Shown: positions 43,392 through 50,745 of the stretch, in pieces
Layout: every line of letters starts with the position of its first letter
How positions within the stretch are numbered: position 1 is the first letter of the stretch
Assembly: GCF_035982055.1 (NCBI RefSeq)
Contig: NZ_CP108427.1
Location: 5,889,001 to 5,953,000, forward strand
Length of the DNA stretch: 64,000 bases
Direction: 5' to 3'
DNA from: Streptomyces sp. NBC_01288
Lineage (GTDB): Bacteria > Actinomycetota > Actinomycetes > Streptomycetales > Streptomycetaceae
Notes under the pieces: generated by a model
Told to the model about the DNA's origin: nothing
Seen by the model: only the letters and a program-made list of their open reading frames with translations
The model's database searches: none
Translations under genes and position numbers: made by a program

Positions 43392-44714
43392 TCACGCCAT
43401 GTCCAGCCGCAGCTCCGCCGTGCCGTCGGCCGCCGCCCCGAGCGTCGTACCGTACGGCTGCGACAGCCGGGTGACCTCGGTGAGGATCTCCTTGGCCTCG
43501 GTCTCGTCGGCCAGGCGGGGGCGGCCCCGGTGGCGCACCGGCCGGGCGAAGCCGAGGTCGACCGGGTGGAGGCGGGCCGTCACGAGGGTGCCGTCGTCGA
43601 AGGTGAGGACCGGCACGAGCGACTGCCAGTAGCGGCGGTGCGGGGCGAACAGCCGGGTGCCGTGGCCGCTGAGCCGGTCGTAGTAGCGGCCCGGGGTGGG
43701 CGGCCGGTCGGCGGTGACCTTGGCGTAGTCCTCGGCGGAGACGCGGTCGGCCAGCTCGATCTGGCTGACGATGTTGCCGAGGCTGTAGAAGATCGGCCGG
43801 TTCCGGTACAGCTCGACACCGCGCAGGAAATGCGGGCCGTGCCCGACGACGGCGTCCGCGCCCTCGTCGATCATCCGGTGCGCGAAGGCGCGGAGGAACT
43901 CGCCCGGTGTCTCCGGCGTCGGGCCGGGCTCGTGGGAGTGCACGCTCACCACGACGAGGTCCGCGCGGAGGCGGGCCTCGCCGACCCAGCGGGAGATCTC
44001 GTCGAGGTCGCGCGGATCGCACTCGGTCGTGAAGCCGGGTTCGTCCGCCGTCAGGAAGCGGGTGCCGAAGAGGCTGAGCCGGTCGGGTCCGAGGATGGCC
44101 GGATCGATCCCGAGCAGGGTGCGGGCCTCGGCCCGGCGGGCGCGCAGGCCCGTCTCGGCGTCGATCGTCCGCAGCACGTCCATCTGCGCCGCCGTCACCC
44201 GCAGGGTCGCCGAGTGGCGCAGCGGGCTGAGGCCGGGCCGGCCGGGCAGTTCCGGTGACGGATCGGCCGCCTCCTGGCCGGGCAGGAACGTGGCGGTGCA
44301 GGAGAGCAGCGCCAGGCTGCCGCCCGGCCGGTCGACGTAGACGGGCCGGCGCGCCGCGGTGAGGTCGGCGCCGATCCCGGCGAACGGGACGCGTCCGGAC
44401 CGGAGTTGGTCCACGGTGCCGAGGACGCCCTCCGTGCCCAGGTCCATGGCGTGGTTGTTGGCGCAGCCCAGCACGGTGAACCCGGCCGCCGTGATCCCGT
44501 CCAGGACGCCGGGGTCCGCGATGAGACAGCCGCCGCCGGCCGCGTTGTGCACCGGGTGCCCGCGTCCGTCGTAGGGGACCACCTCCAGGTTGGTGACGGC
44601 GAAGTCGGCGTCATGGAGTAGCTCTTGGAGCCGTCCGGCGGCCGGGTCGGCGGCGATCACCGCTCCCCGTGTCGCCATGCAGTCGCCGGAGAGGGCCACG
44701 GTCAGCCGGGTCAT
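43392..44714 (-). CDS. mslH: CapA-like metallo-epimerase of the lasso precursor (MslH)
   Basis: 440 residues with the CapA/PGA_cap metallophosphatase-type fold: TVALSGDCMATRG, VTNLEVVPYDGRGHPVHNAA, LGCANNHAMDLGTEGV, VVVSVHSHEPGPTPETPGEF and AVVGHGPHFLRGVELYRNRP. In the MS-271 pathway the CapA homologue MslH is established as the metal-dependent epimerase that converts the precursor's C-terminal Trp to the D form. The precursor here ends in Trp and this is the last gene of the same operon, so I assign that role rather than poly-gamma-glutamate synthesis. The ATG overlaps the upstream stop (ATGA 44711-44714). Confidence 0.88.
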   Translation of the reverse strand: MTRLTVALSGDCMATRGAVIAADPAAGRLQELLHDADFAVTNLEVVPYDGRGHPVHNAAGGGCLIADPGVLDGITAAGFTVLGCANNHAMDLGTEGVLGTVDQLRSGRVPFAGIGADLTAARRPVYVDRPGGSLALLSCTATFLPGQEAADPSPELPGRPGLSPLRHSATLRVTAAQMDVLRTIDAETGLRARRAEARTLLGIDPAILGPDRLSLFGTRFLTADEPGFTTECDPRDLDEISRWVGEARLRADLVVVSVHSHEPGPTPETPGEFLRAFAHRMIDEGADAVVGHGPHFLRGVELYRNRPIFYSLGNIVSQIELADRVSAEDYAKVTADRPPTPGRYYDRLSGHGTRLFAPHRRYWQSLVPVLTFDDGTLVTARLHPVDLGFARPVRHRGRPRLADETEAKEILTEVTRLSQPYGTTLGAAADGTAELRLDMA

Positions 44715-45460
44715 CGCCGGGCCGCCGTGACCGCGTGGGTCAGTGCGCCGCCCGGGTCGGAGCCGGTGACGTCGACACGGCGGCCCGCGACCGTGACGGT
44801 CGGGGTCAGCGCCACCTTGCGGGAGGCGGCGATGTCGGAGACGTACCGCACCCAGGGCCGGTAGGGGGCGTCCTCGACGCAGCGGGCGAAGGACGCCGAG
44901 GTGATGCCGGCGTCCCGGCCCGCCGCGATCAGCTGGGCCTCGCTGAGGCCGGGGCCCTGTTCGGCGGGCTGCTTCGAGAACAGGACCGCGGAGTACCGCT
45001 CGAACCGTCCCGCGTCCGCCGCGCAGGCCGCCGCCGAGGCCGCCTGTGTCGAGTAGCCGGCGGGTGTGCTGCGGTCGTCGAGGAAGGCGACCGGGTGGTA
45101 GACGACGCTCACCCCGCCGTGCGACCGCAGACCGTCCAGGGCGGCGGTCAACGCCCGCTCCGTGCGGCGGCATTCGGGGCAGAGGTAGTCGAGATACACG
45201 TCGACGCGTACGGCGCCGGTGGAGCCGGCCACGCCCGACTTGTCGGCGGCGATCCCGGCCGGTACCCGGCTCGGCGCCTTGCCGGGGGCCGTGTTGTTCG
45301 CCCGGACCAGGCCGGCGCCGACCAGCGCGGCGGCGGTGACCACCAGGACGGCCGCCAGTGACACGATCGCCGTGCGCCGTCGCCGGTACCGTCGGTGCAC
45401 CATCGCCCGCACCTCGGCGTCGGTCGCCCGGGTGTCCGTTGTCTGGGTGTCCGCCGTCAT
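44711..45460 (-). CDS. Membrane-anchored DsbA-like thioredoxin-fold protein
   Basis: 249 residues. A basic HRRYRRRRT and the helix AIVSLAAVLVVTAAALVGAG anchor it with the domain outside. The active site is VYLDYLCPECRRTERAL (CPEC), followed by SAAACAADAGRFERYSAVLF and a cis-Pro region VALTPTVTVAG. It is a DsbA/thioredoxin_4-type oxidase. In this operon it most likely forms the two disulfides of the siamycin-type lasso peptide, working with the MauE-like membrane protein encoded just before it. 4-base overlaps on both sides show translational coupling. Confidence 0.88.
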   Translation of the reverse strand: MTADTQTTDTRATDAEVRAMVHRRYRRRRTAIVSLAAVLVVTAAALVGAGLVRANNTAPGKAPSRVPAGIAADKSGVAGSTGAVRVDVYLDYLCPECRRTERALTAALDGLRSHGGVSVVYHPVAFLDDRSTPAGYSTQAASAAACAADAGRFERYSAVLFSKQPAEQGPGLSEAQLIAAGRDAGITSASFARCVEDAPYRPWVRYVSDIAASRKVALTPTVTVAGRRVDVTGSDPGGALTHAVTAARR

Positions 45461-46026
45461 GCTCCTCGCTCCTTCGGGTCCAGGACCCAGTTGTCCAGCG
45501 CGTACGGGGTGCGCGGATGCCGGATCAGGAGGGCGGCCGGGGCGAGCAGCAGCAGGTCGCGCGCGATGTCGAGCGCGTAGCCGCGTGCGGCGCCACCGGT
45601 GAGCGTGCCTCCGCCGCCGAAACAGCCGCAGTCGATGGACATGCCCCGGGCCCACACCGAGGCGATGGCCGCCACGTACGCGACCAGCAGGACGGCCGCG
45701 CCCGTCGCCGCCGCCCTGGTGGCCAGCCCGGCCACCAGCAGCAGCGCGAGCGCCACCTCGACGAACGGCAGGACACCGCCCACGAGTTGGGCCGAGTCGT
45801 CGGGCACGATGCGGTAGAGCGCGACCGTCCGGCCGGCCTCCGTGAGGTCCCCGATCTTCACCAGACCGGCGTAGGCCAGGACCGCCGCCAGGAGCAGTCG
45901 GGCCGCCAGCCGGGCCGGGACCGCCCAACGCCCGTACGTGGTGCGGGTGTTGGCCGTCGTCGTGACATCCGCCGTGGCCGCGTCCGGCGTGCCCGCGTCC
46001 ACCGTGTCCGGTCCGCCCCGGCTCAT
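45457..46026 (-). CDS. MauE/DoxX-like integral membrane protein
   Basis: 189 residues. An N-terminal Thr/Ala-rich cytosolic part is followed by four membrane segments: LAARLLLAAVLAYAGLVKI, LVGGVLPFVEVALALLLVAG, AAVLLVAYVAAIASVWARG and a C-terminal DIARDLLLLAPAALLI. The CGCFGGGG motif (after MSID) is typical of MauE-type proteins, which support disulfide formation or thiol electron transfer in methylamine dehydrogenase maturation. Next to a DsbA-like gene in a lasso operon, it probably re-oxidises that partner for disulfide formation in the peptide. Confidence 0.82.
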   Translation of the reverse strand: MSRGGPDTVDAGTPDAATADVTTTANTRTTYGRWAVPARLAARLLLAAVLAYAGLVKIGDLTEAGRTVALYRIVPDDSAQLVGGVLPFVEVALALLLVAGLATRAAATGAAVLLVAYVAAIASVWARGMSIDCGCFGGGGTLTGGAARGYALDIARDLLLLAPAALLIRHPRTPYALDNWVLDPKERGA

Positions 46027-46892
46027 GACGTACGGGAGAACCGGTAGCCCGCGAGGCCCAGCGCGACCGCGGTGAGGGCGGCCAGCACGCCCAGCTCGGC
46101 GGCCACGGGCGGATGCCAGTCGCCGAGCATCAGCCGGGTCTGCTCCGAGGTGAGCACGCTCGGTCCCGGCAGGGTCCGGCGGACCGCGTCGACGCCGTAC
46201 GTCAGCGGGTTGAGCTTGACGACGGTGTCGAGCCAGCCGGGGAGGCCGTTGGGCGGGAACATCGCGCCGGAGAAGAACATCAGCGGCATCAGGCTCAGGT
46301 TCACCACGACCTGGAAGGTGTCGACCTGCCGGATGGTGACGGCGGCGAGCAGCCCGAGCGAGGTGAACATGAGGGAGACCAGCAGGAGTTCGAGGAGGAC
46401 GACCAGCAGCATCGGCGTGTAGCGGATGCTCGCGATCCCGCCGACGGACAGCACCATCAGGCCGTAGACCGCGCCCGTGGTGGCGCCGCCGACCGCCAGG
46501 CCGAAGACGATGGACGCGCGCGGGAACGGTGCCACGAGCATCTGGCGCAGCACCCCCAGCCTGCGGTCCCACACCAGGGAGATGCCCACCGCGATCGCCG
46601 GCGCCTGTACGGACATGACCAGCGTGCCGGGGAACAAGTAGGCCCGGTAGTCGTTGAGTTGGGCCTTGCCGAGACTGGACGACGCGGCGTCGAGGCCGGT
46701 GCCGAGGACGACGAGGAACAGCAGGGGCGTCACCAGTCCCATGGCCAGGCGCACGGGGTTGTGCCGCAGCCGGGTCATCTCCCGGCGCCAGAGCAGCAGG
46801 ACGGGGCGGGCCGGGTTGCGGGACCGGTCGGCCGGTGGTGCCGAGGCGGTGCGGTCGCCGAGTGCGGCGGGTGCGGTGTCGGTCCGGCTCAT
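46023..46892 (-). CDS. ABC-2 type transporter permease (lasso export/immunity)
   Basis: 289 residues. A polar N-terminus is followed by six membrane segments. LRHNPVRLAMGLVTPLLFLV, GTLVMSVQAPAIAVGISLVW, LMFTSLGLLAAVTIRQVDTF, LMPLMFFSGAMFPPNGLPGW and VVKLNPLTYGVDAVRR are the DrrB/ABC-2 pattern used in antibiotic self-resistance. The start overlaps the ATPase stop (ATGA 46889-46892). It should export the mature lasso peptide and protect the producer. Confidence 0.9.
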   Translation of the reverse strand: MSRTDTAPAALGDRTASAPPADRSRNPARPVLLLWRREMTRLRHNPVRLAMGLVTPLLFLVVLGTGLDAASSSLGKAQLNDYRAYLFPGTLVMSVQAPAIAVGISLVWDRRLGVLRQMLVAPFPRASIVFGLAVGGATTGAVYGLMVLSVGGIASIRYTPMLLVVLLELLLVSLMFTSLGLLAAVTIRQVDTFQVVVNLSLMPLMFFSGAMFPPNGLPGWLDTVVKLNPLTYGVDAVRRTLPGPSVLTSEQTRLMLGDWHPPVAAELGVLAALTAVALGLAGYRFSRTS

Positions 46893-47854
46893 CGCAGTCC
46901 TTCCCCGAGGTTGCCGAGCGTGCGCGGGCCGGTCGGGCTCTCCCGGATGGCGAGACCGGTGTGGTGCAGGAAGACGTCGTCGAGGGTGGGCGGCGCGATG
47001 GCCACCTCGCGTACGGTCACGCCGAGTTCGGTGCACAGGCGGGGCACCAGCGCCGCCGCGCGCTCCACCCGCAGCAGCAGGCCGTCCGGGGTGGGCTCCG
47101 CCGGGAGGCCGAAGCGGGCACCGAGGGCGTCGGCGGCGCGCGGGTCGTCGTCGGTGCGCAGGACGACGAGGTCGGCGCCGATGACGGACTTGAGGTCCGC
47201 GGGCGTGCCCTCCGTGATCACCTTGCCCCGGTCGATGATCGCGATCCGGTCGCAGTGCTCGGCCTCGTCGAGCTGGTGGGTGGTGACGAAGACGGTGATG
47301 CCCCGCTCCCGCCGCAGCCGCTCCAGGTGGTCCCAGACGGCGGCCCGGGTCTGGGCGTCCAGGCCGGTCGTCGGCTCGTCGAGGAACAGCACGCTGGGCT
47401 CGGCGAGCAGGCCGCGGGCGATCTCCAGGCGGCGGCGCAGGCCGGTGGAGAACTGCCGTACGGGCACCCGGCGGCGCTCGGAGAGGTCCATCAGGTCGAG
47501 CATCGAGGCGATCGCGTCGCGGGACGCGCGCCGGGACAGGCCGCACAGGTCGGCCTGGAAGCGGAGGTTCTCGGTGGCGGTGAGGTCCAGGTCGAGGGTC
47601 GATTCCTGGAAGACGATGCCGATCCGGCGGCGGACCTCGGCGGGCTTGGCGGCGACGTCGAAGCCCGCCACCTCCGCGCGCCCCGCGGTGGGTCGCAGCA
47701 GGGTGGTCAGCATGTTGATGGTGGTGGTCTTGCCCGCGCCGTTCGGTCCGAGGAAGCCGTACACGCTCCCCGTGGGCACGGTCAGGTCGAGCCCGTTCAC
47801 GGCCGGTGTCGTGCCGTAGTACGCGTAGAGGCCCTCGGCCCGGATCGCCGTCAT
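46889..47854 (-). CDS. ABC transporter ATP-binding protein (lasso export/immunity)
   Basis: 321 residues of the DrrA type. Walker A GFLGPNGAGKTTTINML, Q-loop IVFQESTLDLDLTATE, Walker B PSVLFLDEPTTGLDAQ, H-loop FVTTHQLDEAEHCD. The signature motif reads VRQFSTGLRRRLEIARG, with S-T-G in place of the usual S-G-G, an oddity that may be tolerated. A DrrA-like C-terminal domain follows (ALGARFGLPAEPTPDGLLLR). It pairs with the overlapping permease. It is coupled to lasso protein B2 upstream by ATGA at 47851-47854. Confidence 0.92.
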   Translation of the reverse strand: MTAIRAEGLYAYYGTTPAVNGLDLTVPTGSVYGFLGPNGAGKTTTINMLTTLLRPTAGRAEVAGFDVAAKPAEVRRRIGIVFQESTLDLDLTATENLRFQADLCGLSRRASRDAIASMLDLMDLSERRRVPVRQFSTGLRRRLEIARGLLAEPSVLFLDEPTTGLDAQTRAAVWDHLERLRRERGITVFVTTHQLDEAEHCDRIAIIDRGKVITEGTPADLKSVIGADLVVLRTDDDPRAADALGARFGLPAEPTPDGLLLRVERAAALVPRLCTELGVTVREVAIAPPTLDDVFLHHTGLAIRESPTGPRTLGNLGEGLR

Positions 47855-48321
47855 GAGCGGCTCCCTTCGGAGGGGCGGACGCCATGGCCGGAGGTGCTCC
47901 GGTGGCCGTCCGGGCGGCGGACCGCCAACACCGTGCGGAACACGCTGAGTTCGCCCGGCTCGTCCACCGGGCGTCCGTCGGCCTCCACCCAGGCGTGCGC
48001 GCCGAACGGCTCGGTTCTGAACCCGGTGCACCAGTCGGCCCACCGGCCGCGGGCCCGGCACAGCAGCACCGTGGCCACGGAACGCTGGAGGCAGCCGAGG
48101 CCCGCACAGCGGGTGCTCACCGAGACGACGGACCGGCGGGCCCGCGCCACCTCGGCGTACCCGGCGGGGCGCGACCCCTTGCTGACCACGCCCAGCACGC
48201 GGTGCAGCCGGGCCGGGGGCAGCCGGACCAGCAGCCGGGCCGCCCCGGCGGCGCACCGTGGGGCGAGTTGGCGGCGCCAGGGGAGACGCGGGGCCTGTTC
48301 GGCGACGGCGGGGGTGGTCAC
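47851..48321 (-). CDS. mslB2: Lasso peptide leader protease B2
   Basis: 156 residues, GTG start inside the upstream stop (GTGA 48318-48321). It is the transglutaminase-like B2 family: catalytic Cys in STRCAGLGCLQRSVATVLL, His in PFGAHAWVEADGRPVDEPGE, with Asp in the same segment. It removes the leader from the precursor with help of the RRE protein B1, exposing the N-terminal Cys for cyclisation. Its length matches stand-alone B2 proteins in actinobacterial lasso clusters, where B is split into B1 and B2. Confidence 0.93.
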   Translation of the reverse strand: MTTPAVAEQAPRLPWRRQLAPRCAAGAARLLVRLPPARLHRVLGVVSKGSRPAGYAEVARARRSVVSVSTRCAGLGCLQRSVATVLLCRARGRWADWCTGFRTEPFGAHAWVEADGRPVDEPGELSVFRTVLAVRRPDGHRSTSGHGVRPSEGSRS

Positions 48322-48581
48322 GAGGCCACCTCCACGAGGTGGGCCGCGCTGAGCGCGTCGATGAGGGACTGGACGTCCTGCCGTGCCCGGTCGTCGCTGA
48401 CCGGGGCCGCGGCGCACAGGCCGGCGGCGGCCGCGTCGGGCGCCTGTCCGTCGAGGAGTTGGCGCAGGACACCCGCGCCGGAGTGGTTCAGCTGCCAGTA
48501 GCGGCCGCGGCGCCCGTCGAGCAGCACGGCCCCGGTGTCGATGTCGGTGAGGGTGACGTCGCGGGCGAGGGTCAGCTTCAT
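48318..48581 (-). CDS. mslB1: Lasso peptide RRE (PqqD-like) protein B1
   Basis: 87 residues: LARDVTLTDIDTGAVLLDGR, RGRYWQLNHSGAGVLRQLLD, then a C-terminal helix DVQSLIDALSAAHLVEV. This is the PqqD-like RiPP recognition element that binds the conserved leader (YxxPxLxxxGxF motif) and delivers the precursor to B2 and C. It is linked by ATGA/GTGA overlaps to the cyclase upstream and the protease downstream. Confidence 0.93.
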   Translation of the reverse strand: MKLTLARDVTLTDIDTGAVLLDGRRGRYWQLNHSGAGVLRQLLDGQAPDAAAAGLCAAAPVSDDRARQDVQSLIDALSAAHLVEVAS

Positions 48582-50428
48582 CGGAGTTCTCCCGTGTGCG
48601 TGGCCTGGGCGGGTGGCGGGGCGCATGTCTCCGGTGTCTCCGGATGCGTCCGCAGCCAGCTCTCGCAGGCCACGGTGGTGTCGATCGGCTGGAGGTGATG
48701 GGACATCGGCCCCGGGTTCAGCACCGCGGAGCGGAAGGCCGCCGGGTCGACGAGGCCGAGCTGGGCGAGCCGGGAGTCCTCGCACAGCTCCAGGATCCGG
48801 GCCCGGTTGCGGGCCAGGCCGCGGAACGCCTCCGCGCTGAACTCGCCCTTGTCGCGGCGGCCCAGGATGTCCGGGGGGACGAGCCCCCGCGCGGCCGAGG
48901 TGAGCAGCGGCTTGAACCGCCCGCCGAGCAGCCGCTGGTCGATCCGGGTCGCCAGGGCCGCCTCCACCACCCGGTCGTCGAGGAAGGGTGCGTCCCAGGT
49001 GATGCCGGTGTCCCCGAGGGCGGTGTTGACCTGGCGGACGGTGGTGCCCTCGAAGACGAGCGAGGCGAGCGCCTGGTGCCGGGCCCGGTCGGCGTCCAGC
49101 GGCCCGGGTCCCCCGGCGGCGGCGTCGGTGAGCAGGGCGCGGACCGCGTCCACCGCGTCGGGGGTCGCCCAGGGCGGCATGCGGGGCGCGAACACCCAGC
49201 CGAAGTCCGGCTCGTCGACCGGCGGGGGCGGGGCGTCGATGCGGGCGGCGACCCGGCCGAGGTTCCGGGCGAACGTCGACCGGTCGAGCAGCGAGCGTAC
49301 GGTCGCCCGCCACGGCCAGCGATTCGCCAGCCGGTAGCGGTTGACCAGCCGCAGTCCGCCGACCGGGGTGGCCCGGGCCAGGGACCAGGCGCACGCGGGC
49401 ATCCGGCCGAACAGCTCGTCACCGCCGAACCCGGTCAGGTGCAGCGCGGCGCCCTCGGCCGTGGCCCGCTCGGCCAGGTCCTGGATGTGGGCGAGTCCGG
49501 AGGCCCAGGTCGAGGGGCCTTCCGGGGCCGCGCCCACGAGGTCGGCGGTGTAGCCGACGTCGAAGAGGTTCTCGGCGCGGTCGGCGGACAGCGTGTGGTG
49601 CCGGGCCGCAGGCAGGGACTCGGCGGCCCGGCTGGCCCACAGCGTGTCCGCGTTGGCGCTGTCGATCGGCATCACGTGATAGGTGACCAGGTCGGCCCCG
49701 GCCGCGTGGGCGAGGAAGCAGAGCGAGGTGGAGTCCAGGCCGCCGGACAGGTCGGCGCTGAGGGTGCCGCCCGTGGCGACCCGGGTGGTGATCGCGTCGT
49801 CCAGCGCGGAGCGGACGGCGGCGGCTCCCTCCGCGAGCGTGAGGGACGGCTCCGGGAGGTGCCACCAGCGGATCTGCCGGGCCCGGCCGTCCGGGTCCAG
49901 TTCCAGCCAGTGGCCGGTGGTGAGCGCCTCGATGCCCCGGCGGACGGGGCGCTGGGCGAGCGGCCAGGGCGGCCCGCCCGGTGCCAGCAGACGGGCGGCG
50001 AGCACGCTCTCGTCGAGGGCGGCGCCGGTCAGCCGCAGCAGGGGGTCCACCCCGCTCGCGGCGACGGTCACCCCGTCGACGCGGGCCGTGAAGATCTGTC
50101 GTACGCCGACGGCCGAACCCTGCACCCTGGTCCTGCCGTCCAGGGACACCGCCAGGTGCAGGACCCCCGGCAGCCGGGACGCGATCGCGTCCACGTCGTG
50201 CAGCGAGCGCAGCCGGCCGAGTTCGGCCGTCGTGGCCCGCTCGTCGAGCCGGGTGCGGCCCAGCACGGCCATCCGCCGTGGGCCCGCCTCGACCACGACC
50301 GCTTCGGCCTCGGGCCAGTCACCGATGATCCAGGGCCGCCCCGACGCATGGTCGATGCGCTGTGCGGCCCGTAGTCGTCCGGCCGCCGCGGCACCGGCCG
50401 GGCAGTCCGGAAGAACCACGAATTCCAT
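48578..50428 (-). CDS. mslC: Lasso peptide macrolactam synthetase C (asparagine-synthetase-like)
   Basis: 616 residues, ATG at 50428. The N-terminal ~200 residues are a glutaminase-like domain without the catalytic N-terminal Cys (it starts MEFVVLPDC), as usual for lasso cyclases. The C-terminal AMP-forming domain has the PP-loop GTLSADLSGGLDSTSLCFLA and HLTGFGGDELFGRMPACAWS, and later FLDDRVVEAALATRID and LGRRDKGEFSAEAFRG. It adenylates the side chain of core Asp9 and joins it to the amine of Cys1 while threading the tail. It is the first gene of the coupled operon, 72 bases after the precursor. Confidence 0.95.
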   Translation of the reverse strand: MEFVVLPDCPAGAAAAGRLRAAQRIDHASGRPWIIGDWPEAEAVVVEAGPRRMAVLGRTRLDERATTAELGRLRSLHDVDAIASRLPGVLHLAVSLDGRTRVQGSAVGVRQIFTARVDGVTVAASGVDPLLRLTGAALDESVLAARLLAPGGPPWPLAQRPVRRGIEALTTGHWLELDPDGRARQIRWWHLPEPSLTLAEGAAAVRSALDDAITTRVATGGTLSADLSGGLDSTSLCFLAHAAGADLVTYHVMPIDSANADTLWASRAAESLPAARHHTLSADRAENLFDVGYTADLVGAAPEGPSTWASGLAHIQDLAERATAEGAALHLTGFGGDELFGRMPACAWSLARATPVGGLRLVNRYRLANRWPWRATVRSLLDRSTFARNLGRVAARIDAPPPPVDEPDFGWVFAPRMPPWATPDAVDAVRALLTDAAAGGPGPLDADRARHQALASLVFEGTTVRQVNTALGDTGITWDAPFLDDRVVEAALATRIDQRLLGGRFKPLLTSAARGLVPPDILGRRDKGEFSAEAFRGLARNRARILELCEDSRLAQLGLVDPAAFRSAVLNPGPMSHHLQPIDTTVACESWLRTHPETPETCAPPPAQATHTGELR

Positions 50429-50462
50429 GTCGCCTCGTTCCCCGTCTCCTCGTTGCCCCGGT

Positions 50463-50492
50463 GGTGCCGGTGCGTGTGAACGCACCGGCACC
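50463..50492 (-). promoter_or_regulatory. 12-bp hairpin between lasso precursor and cyclase genes
   Basis: GGTGCCGGTGCG (50463-50474) and CGCACCGGCACC (50481-50492) are perfect arms with a 6-base loop, 9 bases past the precursor stop and 35 bases before the cyclase ATG on the minus strand. There is no U-tract. It is best read as an attenuator or 3'-stabilising element that gives more precursor than enzyme mRNA. Confidence 0.75.
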
Positions 50493-50500
50493 GGACGTGA

Positions 50501-50629
50501 TCACCAGAAGCAGACGATCGCGTAGCCGCAGCCGGCGAAGTCGTTGCAGCTGCCGACGCCGAGGCACTTGGTGAGCTCCTCGAAGTCGCCGACTTCCTGG
50601 AGCATGGGGGGCTCGTAGATCGTGGACAT
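50501..50629 (-). CDS. mslA: Lasso peptide precursor, siamycin I / MS-271 type
   Basis: 42 residues, ATG at 50629 with GGGAGGAC seven bases upstream. The leader (residues 1-21) has the class I lasso motif Y5-x2-P8-x-L10-x3-G14-x-F16 in YEPPMLQEVGDF and the essential Thr at the penultimate leader position (T20-K21). The 21-residue core begins CLGVGSCND: Cys1 amine to Asp9 side chain gives a 9-residue ring. Cys at core positions 1, 7, 13 and 19 allow two disulfides and the last residue is Trp21. With Val4 and Ile17 the core equals siamycin I as I remember it (aborycin and siamycin II differ at 4 and/or 17). Members inhibit HIV fusion and Gram-positive bacteria. Confidence 0.96.
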   Translation of the reverse strand: MSTIYEPPMLQEVGDFEELTKCLGVGSCNDFAGCGYAIVCFW

Positions 50630-50655
50630 GGGTGTCCTCCCGGTTCGGATCGCCC

Positions 50656-50675
50656 AGGCCGACCTTGTTCGGCCT
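50656..50675. promoter_or_regulatory. Inverted repeat upstream of the lasso precursor
   Basis: AGGCCGA-CCTTGT-TCGGCCT is a perfect 7-bp inverted repeat with a 6-base spacer, 27-46 bases before the precursor ATG. The position fits either a response-regulator operator near the promoter or a small 5'-UTR hairpin. Confidence 0.5.
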
Positions 50676-50712
50676 GTGATCTGCCACGGAAGTTACGGGG
50701 CGGAATGTCCCA

Positions 50713-50740
50713 CCGGCGTGGGGCAGTTGTCCCACGCCGG
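50713..50740 (-). terminator. Hairpin between ABC permease and lasso precursor
   Basis: CCGGCGTGGG (50713-50722) and CCCACGCCGG (50731-50740) form a 10-bp stem with an 8-base loop, 5 bases past the permease stop. It is embedded in three copies of TGTCCCAC, two of which continue CGGCG. It probably ends the upstream ABC operon, separating it from the precursor promoter. Confidence 0.6.
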
Positions 50741-50745
50741 TCCTG

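Noticed and set aside
43392..44714. Poly-gamma-glutamate (capsule) biosynthesis by CapA
   Set aside because: No CapB/CapC partner is present and the gene is the last in the lasso operon, where the homologue is a Trp epimerase.
43392..50629. A previously undescribed RiPP system
   Set aside because: The precursor, maturation genes and CapA-type epimerase correspond to the known siamycin I/MS-271 lasso pathway.
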